Origin: Corallium rubrum
Lineage: Eukaryota; Cnidaria; Anthozoa; Scleralcyonacea; Coralliidae
Length of the DNA: 64,000 nt
Reading direction: 5' to 3'
Assembly: GCA_964035015.1 (NCBI GenBank)
Contig: OZ036008.1
Location: forward strand, 323,001-387,000
Below the pieces are notes generated by a model. It was not told the DNA's origin. It was given only the letters and a program-made list of their open reading frames with translations, and did not search any database. The translations under genes and the position numbers were made by a program. This document shows, one piece after another, positions 11,178-19,582 of the stretch (position 1 is the stretch's first letter; each line of letters starts with the position of its first letter).

Positions 11178-11529
11178 GTGAGTGAATAATCTGTTATCTA
11201 AGCGTTGGCATTCAACTTTACTAGTCTACTTAACTATGATCAGTCTATGTTCCGTGAATTATTTAAATTAGACAGAAAGTGAACTCATTTATTATTGATA
11301 TTATTTAAATTTGTATCAATATTTAAAAAAATAGCTACAGGCAAAGTTGATTTCGAACTCAATATTTTACATCTCAACCAGCTATTTTAGCCTACCTAGT
11401 ATACAAAATAGTGATAACACTTATAATCTAATAGAAATGAGCTGTTTTGTTAGTTTCTATGTATTTTCTTTCCATGTCGATTGACTTGGATTGAATATTA
11501 AAATACATGATTTTGTATTTTGTGTTTAG

Positions 11530-11701
11530 ATCTGAAGCCTCTGGAAACCGCGTATACAGCTCTGTTTCTTTGGCAATGGTAGGTGACAATTCTCTTACTG
11601 TGGACCTTCGAGCTTTAACATCCATTGAGTTGTATCTTAATGCTCAATTTTACTGTGACCATCCACATTTCTTATCAGCATATGATAAACATAAAGAAAA
11701 G
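11530..11701 (+). CDS. second exon of the same unknown protein
   Basis: Bounded by TTGTGTTTAG (acceptor) and GAAAAG|GTTTGT (donor). It encodes about 57 residues, including NSLTVDLRALTSIELYLN and CDHPHFLSAYDKHKEK. The phase matches the 10951-11177 exon. From memory, invertebrate proteins of unknown function share a segment like LRALTSIELYLN; no function can be given. The 3' exons, if any, would lie toward the tandem repeats at 12201-12830, but I cannot see a clear one. Confidence 0.45.
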
Positions 11702-12200
11702 GTTTGTCATACATAGGAAAGTCATTGACAAATTTGCAGCTGACAACAGAAGAATTGAATTGATTTGATTACTTTACAATTAAATAATTTAATTCCAAAA
11801 ATCAATAAAATAATAATAATTATAATAATAAAAATTGATTACTTAACTACTGGATAGATCTTTCACATTGTTCTATAAAGCCTAGGCAACTGTGATATGT
11901 ATATCTGATTCTGTCAGGTATGAGGTATTCTGAGGTATATTAAAGATGTCTTTTTCGTTTTTTTAGTCACTTATTTAGTTTCTATTTGTCATTATTTAGC
12001 TATTTTAATTTAGTTTTTGTTTATAATCTTGGGGAGATACCCACATTAAGTGGTGACCTAATTTTCTCTACTTATTTTTAATGTTGGGGAGATAACACAT
12101 TAAGTCAGATGCTTTGTTGCATAGTTAATACATTAGTTTAGGTGATAGTTAATCGGTCAAGGATTACTTAGATGTTAGCTTAATTAGAGGTTAAAGGGTT
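11702..12200. other. no gene seen
   Basis: AT-rich interior of the hAT-like element. A short repeated phrase (TTGGGGAGATA, near 12029 and 12086) occurs twice. Nothing else is recognised. Confidence 0.4.
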
Positions 12201-12830
12201 AATTTGGCTGGGATGATGTAGATGGTTGAGCAACTCTATGTCCATGAAATGTCCCATTATGGTCACAGACACTAATCAAAGCTTCCCTAACCAGACATTG
12301 TCTGCTTGGGTTGATGTGCAAAAGGCAAGTATCTGGCACCTGAAAACCAGACAGCTCAAAGGTACTTGGGTTGGGGGGTGGTAGGTATGGTGGTTCATTT
12401 ATTTGGGGTTAATTTGGCCAGGATGATGTAGAGGGTTGAGCACCTCTATGTCCATGAAATGTCCCATTATGGTCACAGACACTAATCAAAGCTTCCCTAA
12501 CCAGACATTGTCTGCTTGGGTTGATGTGCAAAAGGCGAGTATCTGGCGCCTGAAAACCAGACAGCTCAAAGGTACTTGGGTTGGGGGGTGGTGGGTATGG
12601 TGGTTCATTTATTTGGGGTTAATTTGGCCAGGATGATGTAGAGGGTTGAGCACCTCTATGTCCATGAAATGTCCCATTATGGTCACAGACACTAATCAAA
12701 GCTTCCCTAACCAGACATTGTCTGCTTGGGTTGATGTGCAAAAGGCGAGTATCTGGCGCCTGAAAACCCGACAGCTCTGGGTAGGTGGGGCTCATCAGCC
12801 ATGGAAGGCAGCCCACCTAGGAGAAGGAAA
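12201..12830. repeat. 210-bp tandem repeat, three copies
   Basis: Units starting at about 12201, 12410 and 12620 are about 95% alike (TTAATTTGGCCAGGATGATG at each start). All three share an open plus-strand frame (MSMKCPIMVTDTNQSFPN), but the period is a multiple of three, so open frames repeat for free. Coding is unproven. Confidence 0.9.
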
Positions 12831-13137
12831 ACTCTGATTTCAAACCCTTGGAGCTTCACTTGTATGTTGGTCCAGCTGTCCATGTTGGATTCGCTGACTG
12901 CAACAACATGTTACTGGTGTTTGATGTGTTTCCTAGGCATGCTGATGAGCTCTGATATGAGCGAAACAGTCATCTTTTTTATGATATGTGACTACATAAT
13001 TAAATCTCAGCTCAAATTGGACAAAAAAAACCGCAACAAAATCTGAAAAATAATAAAATGTTTCTAAAAAAAATGTTTGAAAACATGCTCAAAAGTGCTA
13101 TCAGATCGCGAGAAATGCCATTTCCGAGACCCAGATT

Positions 13138-15879
13138 TCAAAAATTTTCTGGGGGGGCATGCCCCCAGACCCCCCTACATGTGTCATTTGGCATGACGAG
13201 CTTGGTTCCACGCAATATAACACCATTCTGCGTAACCGATAACTCTTGCCGCACTGCATAGTATTTGCACTGTTTATTCCATTTCCCGGTGCGAATACTT
13301 TGAATTAATGTCTGTAATTCTTCATCTGCCATCGTAGCTGCTTGTATCTCGTCGATCGTCATGGCATTGGGTACCGCTAGAGCCTCCGTGTAATTAATGT
13401 ATTGATCGGCCACGTTGCAATTTGAGTTGTTTGTTGGTAGAGGTTTGCGCGATAATACATCTGCCGGGTTGCCTTCTCCCTTGCGATGACGGATTGTGAA
13501 ATCATATTGTTGCAACCGAAGCGCCCAACGCTCGACTCTAGCTGGGGGTTTGGATTTGGCAGAGTAAATCACTTCTAACGCCTTGTGGTCGGTTGATATG
13601 GTGAAGTGAGTTCCGATGAGGTATAAATGGAATTTTTCACATCCCCAAACGACAGCAAGCGCCTCGCGCTCTGTTTGCGAGTAGCGTTGCTCCACAGGTG
13701 TAAGGGATCTACTTGCAAAGGAAACGTTTCGCAGATTACCATCCTCATCCACATTAGACAAAATAGCTCCGAGTCCCACAGGACTTGCGTCAACAGTCAG
13801 GACAGTTCTTTGCTTTGGGTTGTAGTAGGCCATTTTGCAGTCTTTCTGTATTTCTTGTTTAATGTGGTCAAAGGCAGTCTGATGAACAGTGGTCCACTCA
13901 TAGGGTTTGGATTTAGCAGTTAACGCTCTTAGCGGTGCTGTGATGGTAGAAAAATCCTGAATAAATCTTGCACAGTAATTTGCTAGCCCCAAGAAACTCC
14001 GCAGTTCCTTGATATCCTCCGGTGGCGGGGTGTGTTTTATAGCGTCTATCTTGCTTGGATCCGCTTTTAATCCTTCGGCAGTTAGATAGAATCCATAAAA
14101 CCAAAGCGAATCTTGGTTAAATAGGCATTTGTCGGGGTTAACGGTGAGCCCTTTCGTTTGCAATCTTTCCATCAGTTGTTGTAGTTGCAGGTCGTGTTCA
14201 AGCTGAGTTTCTCCCCACAGAATAATGTCATCGGCGATGTTGCGCACACCGTCGATTCCTCTGATTGCATTTTCGATGGCGTTTTGGAAGACTTCGCTTG
14301 CGGATTTGATCCCGAATGGCAATCGTTTATATCGAAATAATCCTCTGTGTGTGGTAAATGTTGTTATTGCCCTTGAGGCCGTTTCGAGTGGAATCTGATG
14401 ATAACCAGCTCTGAGGTCGATCTTAGAGTACTTGACAGCTCCTGTCATATTTTCTAGCAACTCATCCACCGTCGGTATCGGATGTCGCTCTCTCTTAATA
14501 GCCAAGTTCGCTTGGCGATAATCTCCGCACACACGTACCTCTGTTGGATTTCTTGGCTTGGGTGCAACGACTAGCCCACTAACCCAGTCCGTACTTTCAT
14601 CAACAACGGGTTCTATGATGTCTTTCTCCAGGTAGTCGTCCAACCATCCATCCAACTGCTTTCGTAAATGAAAAGGCACCCGACGATATGTTTGCGCGAC
14701 AGGCGGTACCTCTCCATCGATATGCAATTTCTGTTCGTGGTCTTTGAGCATGCCAATGCCTTCAAATACTAAGGGATATTTTTGGCGCAATGTTGTTTGT
14801 ATTTTCGCGCTAGCTTTCACCGCTGATCTATGCACTCGTGTGTTTTCTTCTTCTGAGGGAGCTTGAGATCTGGCATGTGGATTTGATACCGCGTTGAGTC
14901 GTAAGGTGATTATACGCAGGTCAGCTGACATCTCACAGCTAAGAAGCGAAGCCGACGATGTGCCTTGATGAGCTTTCGCGACGTAAAAGGTCGCAGCGCT
15001 GAGTCTTTTCTTTGACTCAACCACCGTCTCCAACTTTCCTTGAAGCGGTACTGGGATATTCGAGCCAAACGCATAAATTTTTGTCGATGTTTTCTGTAAT
15101 GGAATTGTTGTTTCCGACTTTGTACAAAGCTCTTTGTAATGCTCTGCCGAAAGCACGTTTACTGAAGCGCCAGTGTCAATTATAAAGCTGAGTTTCACTC
15201 CTTCAATTTTCAGCTGCGCTGTCGCTACGGGGTTCTTTGTCTTCCTTTGAGACGAAAGAACAAATCCCTTTTCATTGCCACTTGCACTGTCAGTCGTGGA
15301 GGAATTTGAGGAATGCTGGCGTCGTATTTTTGACTCGCGTCGCTTGATGGCACGCACTGATTTCGCTCGCGGTTTAAAGGGTTGTCTGCTTCGTGGAGGA
15401 TGCTGTTCAGTAGCTTTTGATTTGCACACACGTTCAAAATGTCCGAGTTTTTTGCAACCTCGACACTCTTTTCCAATCGCAGGACATGGTTGGTCTTTAT
15501 GAGGGTAAATTCCTCCGCAGTTGTAGCAAATTTGCGCGGTTGTCGTTGGCGGTGGTTTACTTTGATTGGTGCGCCGCGACTGGGTATTATAGTACACCTT
15601 TTCTGCTACACTATGGTGTTTCTCTACCTGATCTGTCTGGCGGTCAGAGATTTCCAATGCTCGACCGTAGGCCACGAAGTCGTCTAACGTGGGGTTGTCT
15701 CGAAACGCTTTACGACGGAGGCGAGAAGACTTGCAGTGTTCCACCATCTGCGTTTTAATCTCGTTTTGAACATCTTTGAAATCGCATGTTAAACTTAGTT
15801 GACGCAGCCTGGTATAGAACTCGTCGATGCTTTCCTCGTCTCGGTGGCGTGCTTGGCGAAAAACATGCCTTTCATACAA
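13138..15879 (-). CDS. Gypsy2 gag end, protease, reverse transcriptase and RNase H
   Basis: One open frame of 913 residues. In order: end of gag; two zinc knuckles (CYNCGG... and CRGCKKLGHFERVC, residues about 115-155); a basic linker; an aspartic protease with DTGAS (about residue 235); reverse transcriptase (YSKIDLRAGYHQIPL, LPFGIKSA, with IADD at the catalytic YxDD position); then RNase H (TVDASPVGLGAIL, TEREALAVVWG, STDHKALE). The last residues read into the inserted DNA element. The order is the standard Ty3/Gypsy one. The frame is long and open even though the element as a whole is broken. Confidence 0.9.
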   Translation of the reverse strand: MYERHVFRQARHRDEESIDEFYTRLRQLSLTCDFKDVQNEIKTQMVEHCKSSRLRRKAFRDNPTLDDFVAYGRALEISDRQTDQVEKHHSVAEKVYYNTQSRRTNQSKPPPTTTAQICYNCGGIYPHKDQPCPAIGKECRGCKKLGHFERVCKSKATEQHPPRSRQPFKPRAKSVRAIKRRESKIRRQHSSNSSTTDSASGNEKGFVLSSQRKTKNPVATAQLKIEGVKLSFIIDTGASVNVLSAEHYKELCTKSETTIPLQKTSTKIYAFGSNIPVPLQGKLETVVESKKRLSAATFYVAKAHQGTSSASLLSCEMSADLRIITLRLNAVSNPHARSQAPSEEENTRVHRSAVKASAKIQTTLRQKYPLVFEGIGMLKDHEQKLHIDGEVPPVAQTYRRVPFHLRKQLDGWLDDYLEKDIIEPVVDESTDWVSGLVVAPKPRNPTEVRVCGDYRQANLAIKRERHPIPTVDELLENMTGAVKYSKIDLRAGYHQIPLETASRAITTFTTHRGLFRYKRLPFGIKSASEVFQNAIENAIRGIDGVRNIADDIILWGETQLEHDLQLQQLMERLQTKGLTVNPDKCLFNQDSLWFYGFYLTAEGLKADPSKIDAIKHTPPPEDIKELRSFLGLANYCARFIQDFSTITAPLRALTAKSKPYEWTTVHQTAFDHIKQEIQKDCKMAYYNPKQRTVLTVDASPVGLGAILSNVDEDGNLRNVSFASRSLTPVEQRYSQTEREALAVVWGCEKFHLYLIGTHFTISTDHKALEVIYSAKSKPPARVERWALRLQQYDFTIRHRKGEGNPADVLSRKPLPTNNSNCNVADQYINYTEALAVPNAMTIDEIQAATMADEELQTLIQSIRTGKWNKQCKYYAVRQELSVTQNGVILRGTKLVMPNDTCRGVWGHAPPENF

Positions 15880-16149
15880 AGGGTTACATTTAGGCGCAAA
15901 ATACTCCGTGAGTATGGCTTAAGCGGTGTTGTAGTCATCGTCATCACCGATAGCTGGTATTGTTTCGAAGATGCGTTCCACCGCCGATCCTGCTAGATAC
16001 AGAAGAAGCGCTCGCTTGCGTTCGGGTTTCTCGATGTCCAGACCAATCATACATCGTTTAAAACGACTCAGCCATTCTTTCCAGCGAGTGCGGAGAGAAC
16101 TAGGTTCTTGATGCGGATCGAATTGTTGAATCCCAGAGAAATCCAATCC

Positions 16150-16335
16150 GGCCAGGTGGGCAGGTGGCGAGGTGGGCAGGTGGCGAGGTGGGCAGGTGGC
16201 GAGGTGGGCAGGTGGCGAGGTGGGCAGGTGGCGAGGTGGGCAGGTGGGCAGGTGGGCAGGTGGGCAGGTGGGCAGGTGGGCAGGTGGGCAGGTGGACAGA
16301 TGGAGAGGTGGACAGGTGGACAGGTGGACAGGTGG
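16150..16335. repeat. G-rich minisatellite (GGCAGGTG units)
   Basis: Alternating GGCAGGTG and GCGAGGTG units, then GACAGGTG. It lies between the gag end of Gypsy2 and the 3' tail of LINE1 (ATCCATCCACC on the minus strand) and may have grown out of that tail. Confidence 0.9.
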
Positions 16336-16532
16336 ATGGATGGATTGATTGAAATTCATTGAAATTTATTTATACACGGTTGTTCTATCAGAGTTAACAA
16401 TTATGTACATGAATTCTTAAATCTGGTCTACCTAGAAGCCGTGTAAAGTTACACACTATTACTATATTTAAAATTTAAAAAATACTTATACTTAATACTT
16501 AATAAAAAAACTTATGTTACAAAATTTGATAT

Positions 16533-18308
16533 TTACATGTTAATGTTGTCAATGCAAAATTTGACGTTTTTAACTCCCTTTTTAAATTTAGATAAGATTT
16601 TCTCATTTTTCAGGGAATCAGGTAAAGAGTTCCATATCATGGGACCTGATGCTGCAAAACTGTTTTTGTAGCATTCAGTCCTAATTTTCGGAATTTGATT
16701 GTTTTTTTTAGATGATCGTAAATTATACACAGTTGTGCTTAATTGTTTTTCAAACATTTCTGTCAAGTAAGATGGTGCATTTCCATTAACAATTTTATGC
16801 ATCATAATAGCTTCTTGACATTTCCTTTTATGAGCCAATGTTGACCATTCTAATTCTGAAAGGAGATCAGAAATGTGGGTTGTGTAAGGAGCCCCAGTAA
16901 TGACACGAGCTGCTCGGTTTTGTAATTTTTGTAGTTTGTCAGCAAGTATCGAATCTATGCTATCCCATACAACACTGCAATATTTGAAATGTGGTTCAAC
17001 AATTGAGTGATATATGTTGATGAGAAGATCTCGGTTAAGAAATGGTTTGGCTTTTTTCATAATACCTATATTTTTTGAGACTTTCTTTTTAATATTATCT
17101 ATATGGCTTTTCCATGTTAGATTTTCATCGACTGTAAGGCCTAGACATTTAACTTCACTAACTTGGTTTAAGGTAATACCGTTAACTGACAGGTTTAAAT
17201 TTTTGTCTAGTGTGCCTAGTCTTTGTCTGGATCCAATTAACATTATTTCAGATTTAATGACATTAAGTGTGAGTTTGTTAGCACACAGCCATTCAACTAC
17301 ACACTCAGCATCATTTTGTAACATTGATTTGATTTCTGATATATTGGAACTGGATGCAGTTAAGTTGGTATCATCTGCATACAGTCTAGTATTACTGTAT
17401 GTAACACAATTTGATAAATCATTAATATATATGAGAAATAGAAGTGGGCCCAGGATTGTTCCTTGTGGTACACCACAGCAAAGTTTTTGGGCATTGGACA
17501 GGACACCATTTACTGTGCATTGTTGCAAACGATCACTGAGGTATGATTTGAACCAATCAATTACTGATTGATTAAAACCATAATATTGCAATTTATTTAA
17601 AAGTATTTTGTGGTTGACAATGTCAAATGCTTTTTTGAGGTCTAAAAATAGGACCCCATTCACTAGTTTCCTGTCAATGTTGAAGCACCATTCATTTGTT
17701 AGATCTAGCATTGCTGTGGATGTTGAGAATAGAGATCTAAATCCAGACTGTCTAGGATTTATCAAATTGTGTTTGGATAAATAGTTCTCAAGTTGGTCAT
17801 AAATAAGTCTTTCAAAAATTCGAGCAATTACTGAGATAACCGAAATTGGTCGATAATTGTTTAAATCACAATGATCACCAGTTTTAAATATAGGTGACAC
17901 TTTGGCTATTTTCCAGTCATCTGGAAACATATTAATCTCAATTGATAGATTAAATAATTCTGTTAGAGATTCATTAATATATGGTGCAGCTATTTTTAAA
18001 ATTTTATTTGAAATTTTGTCCATCCCCATAGCCTTTGCTGGATCACATTTGATCAGAAGGTTTAAAACCTGAGTTGGGGACACTTTTTTAAAACCAAAAT
18101 TCATGTCTATCTTTGTTAGATAGTCTTTGAAAGATTTGCTGTCGGGTGGGGATGGTATTTGTGATGCAAGTTTAGGACCAATTTCAGTAAAATATGTGTT
18201 AAAAGAATTTGCAATATCTTTGGCATCTGTTAGAGATTCAGATGGTGATGGATTTATTTGAGTAATTTCTATATTTTTACTCTTTCTATTCATAATATCA
18301 TTCAGCAC
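16533..18308 (-). CDS. LINE1 reverse transcriptase
   Basis: About 590 residues, open. It copies the element RNA at the nicked target. Fingers and palm motifs appear in order: NNYRPISVISVIARIFERL, FLDLKKAFDIVNHKILL, GVPQGTILGPLLFLIYIN, LYADDTNL (catalytic YADD), then the C-terminal region SIVEPHFKYCSVVWDS, KLQNRAARVITG and IWNSLPDSLKN. The protein is preceded by the endonuclease in another frame; the true ORF2 start is upstream. A one-base frameshift near 18375-18390 (in an AGAAAACAAAG tract) separates the two. The layout is that of CR1/L2-like LINEs. Confidence 0.9.
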   Translation of the reverse strand: MLNDIMNRKSKNIEITQINPSPSESLTDAKDIANSFNTYFTEIGPKLASQIPSPPDSKSFKDYLTKIDMNFGFKKVSPTQVLNLLIKCDPAKAMGMDKISNKILKIAAPYINESLTELFNLSIEINMFPDDWKIAKVSPIFKTGDHCDLNNYRPISVISVIARIFERLIYDQLENYLSKHNLINPRQSGFRSLFSTSTAMLDLTNEWCFNIDRKLVNGVLFLDLKKAFDIVNHKILLNKLQYYGFNQSVIDWFKSYLSDRLQQCTVNGVLSNAQKLCCGVPQGTILGPLLFLIYINDLSNCVTYSNTRLYADDTNLTASSSNISEIKSMLQNDAECVVEWLCANKLTLNVIKSEIMLIGSRQRLGTLDKNLNLSVNGITLNQVSEVKCLGLTVDENLTWKSHIDNIKKKVSKNIGIMKKAKPFLNRDLLINIYHSIVEPHFKYCSVVWDSIDSILADKLQKLQNRAARVITGAPYTTHISDLLSELEWSTLAHKRKCQEAIMMHKIVNGNAPSYLTEMFEKQLSTTVYNLRSSKKNNQIPKIRTECYKNSFAASGPMIWNSLPDSLKNEKILSKFKKGVKNVKFCIDNINM

Positions 18309-18322
18309 ATTCCATGTACCTT

Positions 18323-19324
18323 TTATGTTTCCAGAGTTTTTCTTAAGTTCATTTTGGTAGTAACATTTCTTTGTTTTCTCACCAACTGATTAACTATATT
18401 TCTCTGTTTTTTGAAAGATAGCCAATCAGCGGGTGAGTTAGATTCAATTGCTTTCTTCTTTAATAAATTTCTGGAATACATTTCTCGTTTAAGTTCAGAG
18501 TTGATCCATGGAGATGGCTTGTTGCGAATTCTTTTTGTTCGACATGGTGCATGTCTATCTAAAAAATTTAGCATAGTGGATTTCCAATTTGACCAGACAT
18601 TATTTATGTCATTTTGGTTACTTGTAGTTGGCCAAGTCGCATATTTTAAATCTTGTATAAACTTAGCTTCATTAAAATTTTTGAAGCTCCTTGTCTCGAC
18701 AAATCGTGGAGATCCTCTATGAGTACCAATTTTACGTATTGCAAAAATTAAGTTATGATCACTAATGGAGGTAATACAAGTTCCAAAATGGGTCAAGCTT
18801 TCCCTATTATTAGTAATTACATGATCAATTAAGGCTTTACTCATTTCAGTGATACGAGTTGGTTCTTCTATTAATTGATGTAGTTGATAGTTATTTAATA
18901 AATCAATTAACTTCAAAGTGTGTGATTCAATTCTGGATGAGATTAAATCACAATTTAAATCTCCAAGAATATAATACTCTTTATACTTGGAGTCTGCTTT
19001 TTTCAAAAATTCTTCAAATTTATCAAAATGTTCATGGGGAGACTTAGGAGGCCTATACCATGTGGTTATTAAAAATGGGCTTGAATTTGGTTTAGTTACT
19101 TCAATCGATATCATTTCTAAATCATCAATTTCAAGAGAGGGTTTTCTTGTAAAGTTGATGGAGTTTCGGATGCAAAGACATACACCACCTCCAAGTTTGT
19201 TACGATCCTTACGGATACAAGAATAACTTGAAATATTAGTTTGTGAATCATCATCTGACTGATCTAATTTGGTTTCATTTATGGCTAAGATATCAAAATT
19301 AGCATCTACCATAAATATTTTCAA
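18323..19324 (-). CDS. LINE1 AP-like endonuclease
   Basis: About 330 residues of an apurinic-type endonuclease that nicks target DNA for target-primed reverse transcription. Visible motifs are INETKLD (catalytic Glu), [22 protein letters not shown] (GD.N motif) and [11 protein letters not shown] (SDH motif). The N-terminal strand with the first catalytic Asn is largely lost to 5' truncation; the frame can be followed to about 19345. The last 15-20 residues are out of frame with the polymerase because of the frameshift noted for it. Confidence 0.85.
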   Translation of the reverse strand: MKIFMVDANFDILAINETKLDQSDDDSQTNISSYSCIRKDRNKLGGGVCLCIRNSINFTRKPSLEIDDLEMISIEVTKPNSSPFLITTWYRPPKSPHEHFDKFEEFLKKADSKYKEYYILGDLNCDLISSRIESHTLKLIDLLNNYQLHQLIEEPTRITEMSKALIDHVITNNRESLTHFGTCITSISDHNLIFAIRKIGTHRGSPRFVETRSFKNFNEAKFIQDLKYATWPTTSNQNDINNVWSNWKSTMLNFLDRHAPCRTKRIRNKPSPWINSELKREMYSRNLLKKKAIESNSPADWLSFKKQRNIVNQLVRKQRNVTTKMNLRKTLET

Positions 19325-19365
19325 TTCATCGATATGTTTAGGTTTTTGTATGTAGGTATGTATGT

Positions 19366-19476
19366 ATGTATGGATGGATGGATGGATGGATGGATGGATG
19401 GATGGATGGATGGGTGGATGGATGGATGGATGGATGGATGGATGGATGGATGGATGGATGGATAGATAGATAGATT
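19366..19476. repeat. (GGAT)n array, tail of LINE2
   Basis: About 23 GGAT units plus GATA units at the right. On the minus strand it is (ATCC)n directly after the LINE2 3' UTR, so it is probably LINE2's 3' tail, ending where the truncated LINE1 begins. Confidence 0.9.
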
Positions 19477-19582
19477 ATTAAGTTTCAAAATTGCAGCCTG
19501 CTAAGGCTGAATTAGATAAAAACTTTACATCAATTAGATCTATGAATTACTTAAAAATATATAAATATAAAAATATAAAGTA

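Larger units (their letters stand above)
10432..13186. mobile_element. hAT-like DNA element with captured exons and tandem repeat
   Basis: The left end reads CAGGGGCGGATTTAGG, a terminus I associate with hAT elements, followed by subterminal GACTAATTAATT repeats (10490-10570). The right part (about 12880-13186) is homologous, in reverse, to 61540-61935, where a second copy begins with the same CAGGGGCGGAT end. The element carries two spliced exons (10951-11177, 11530-11701) and a 210-bp tandem repeat. No transposase is visible. It is inserted in Gypsy2. A clean TSD is not found, and the far right terminus is not recognisable. Confidence 0.6.
9094..16150 (-). mobile_element. Ty3/Gypsy LTR retrotransposon fossil (Gypsy2), interrupted by a DNA element
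   Basis: A minus-strand element with one recognisable LTR at 9094-9308, integrase (9373-10422), then a DNA-transposon insertion (10432 to about 13186), a long pol frame (13138-15879) and a gag piece (about 15880-16145). The 5' end is cut by a minisatellite and a LINE. A polypurine tract lies beside the LTR. The two halves look like one element because family type, order and orientation agree, but a chimera of two related copies is possible. It is broken, although the large pol and integrase frames are still open, so it is younger than Gypsy1. Confidence 0.8.
16336..19365 (-). mobile_element. LINE1: 5'-truncated CR1/L2-like LINE with endonuclease and RT
   Basis: A minus-strand LINE. Its 3' UTR (about 16340-16532) ends in an ATCC-rich tail at the minisatellite. 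Its coding part runs 16533-19345 and is cut at the 5' end inside the endonuclease, where a (GGAT)n array begins. Only one frame break separates the endonuclease and polymerase frames. It lies tail-to-head with LINE2 on the same strand. Confidence 0.85.

Noticed and set aside
13140-13186. G/C-rich inverted motif GGGGGGGCATGCCCCC as a terminator
   Set aside because: It recurs in the second hAT-like copy (61550-61590) and is a subterminal feature of that family, not a terminator.
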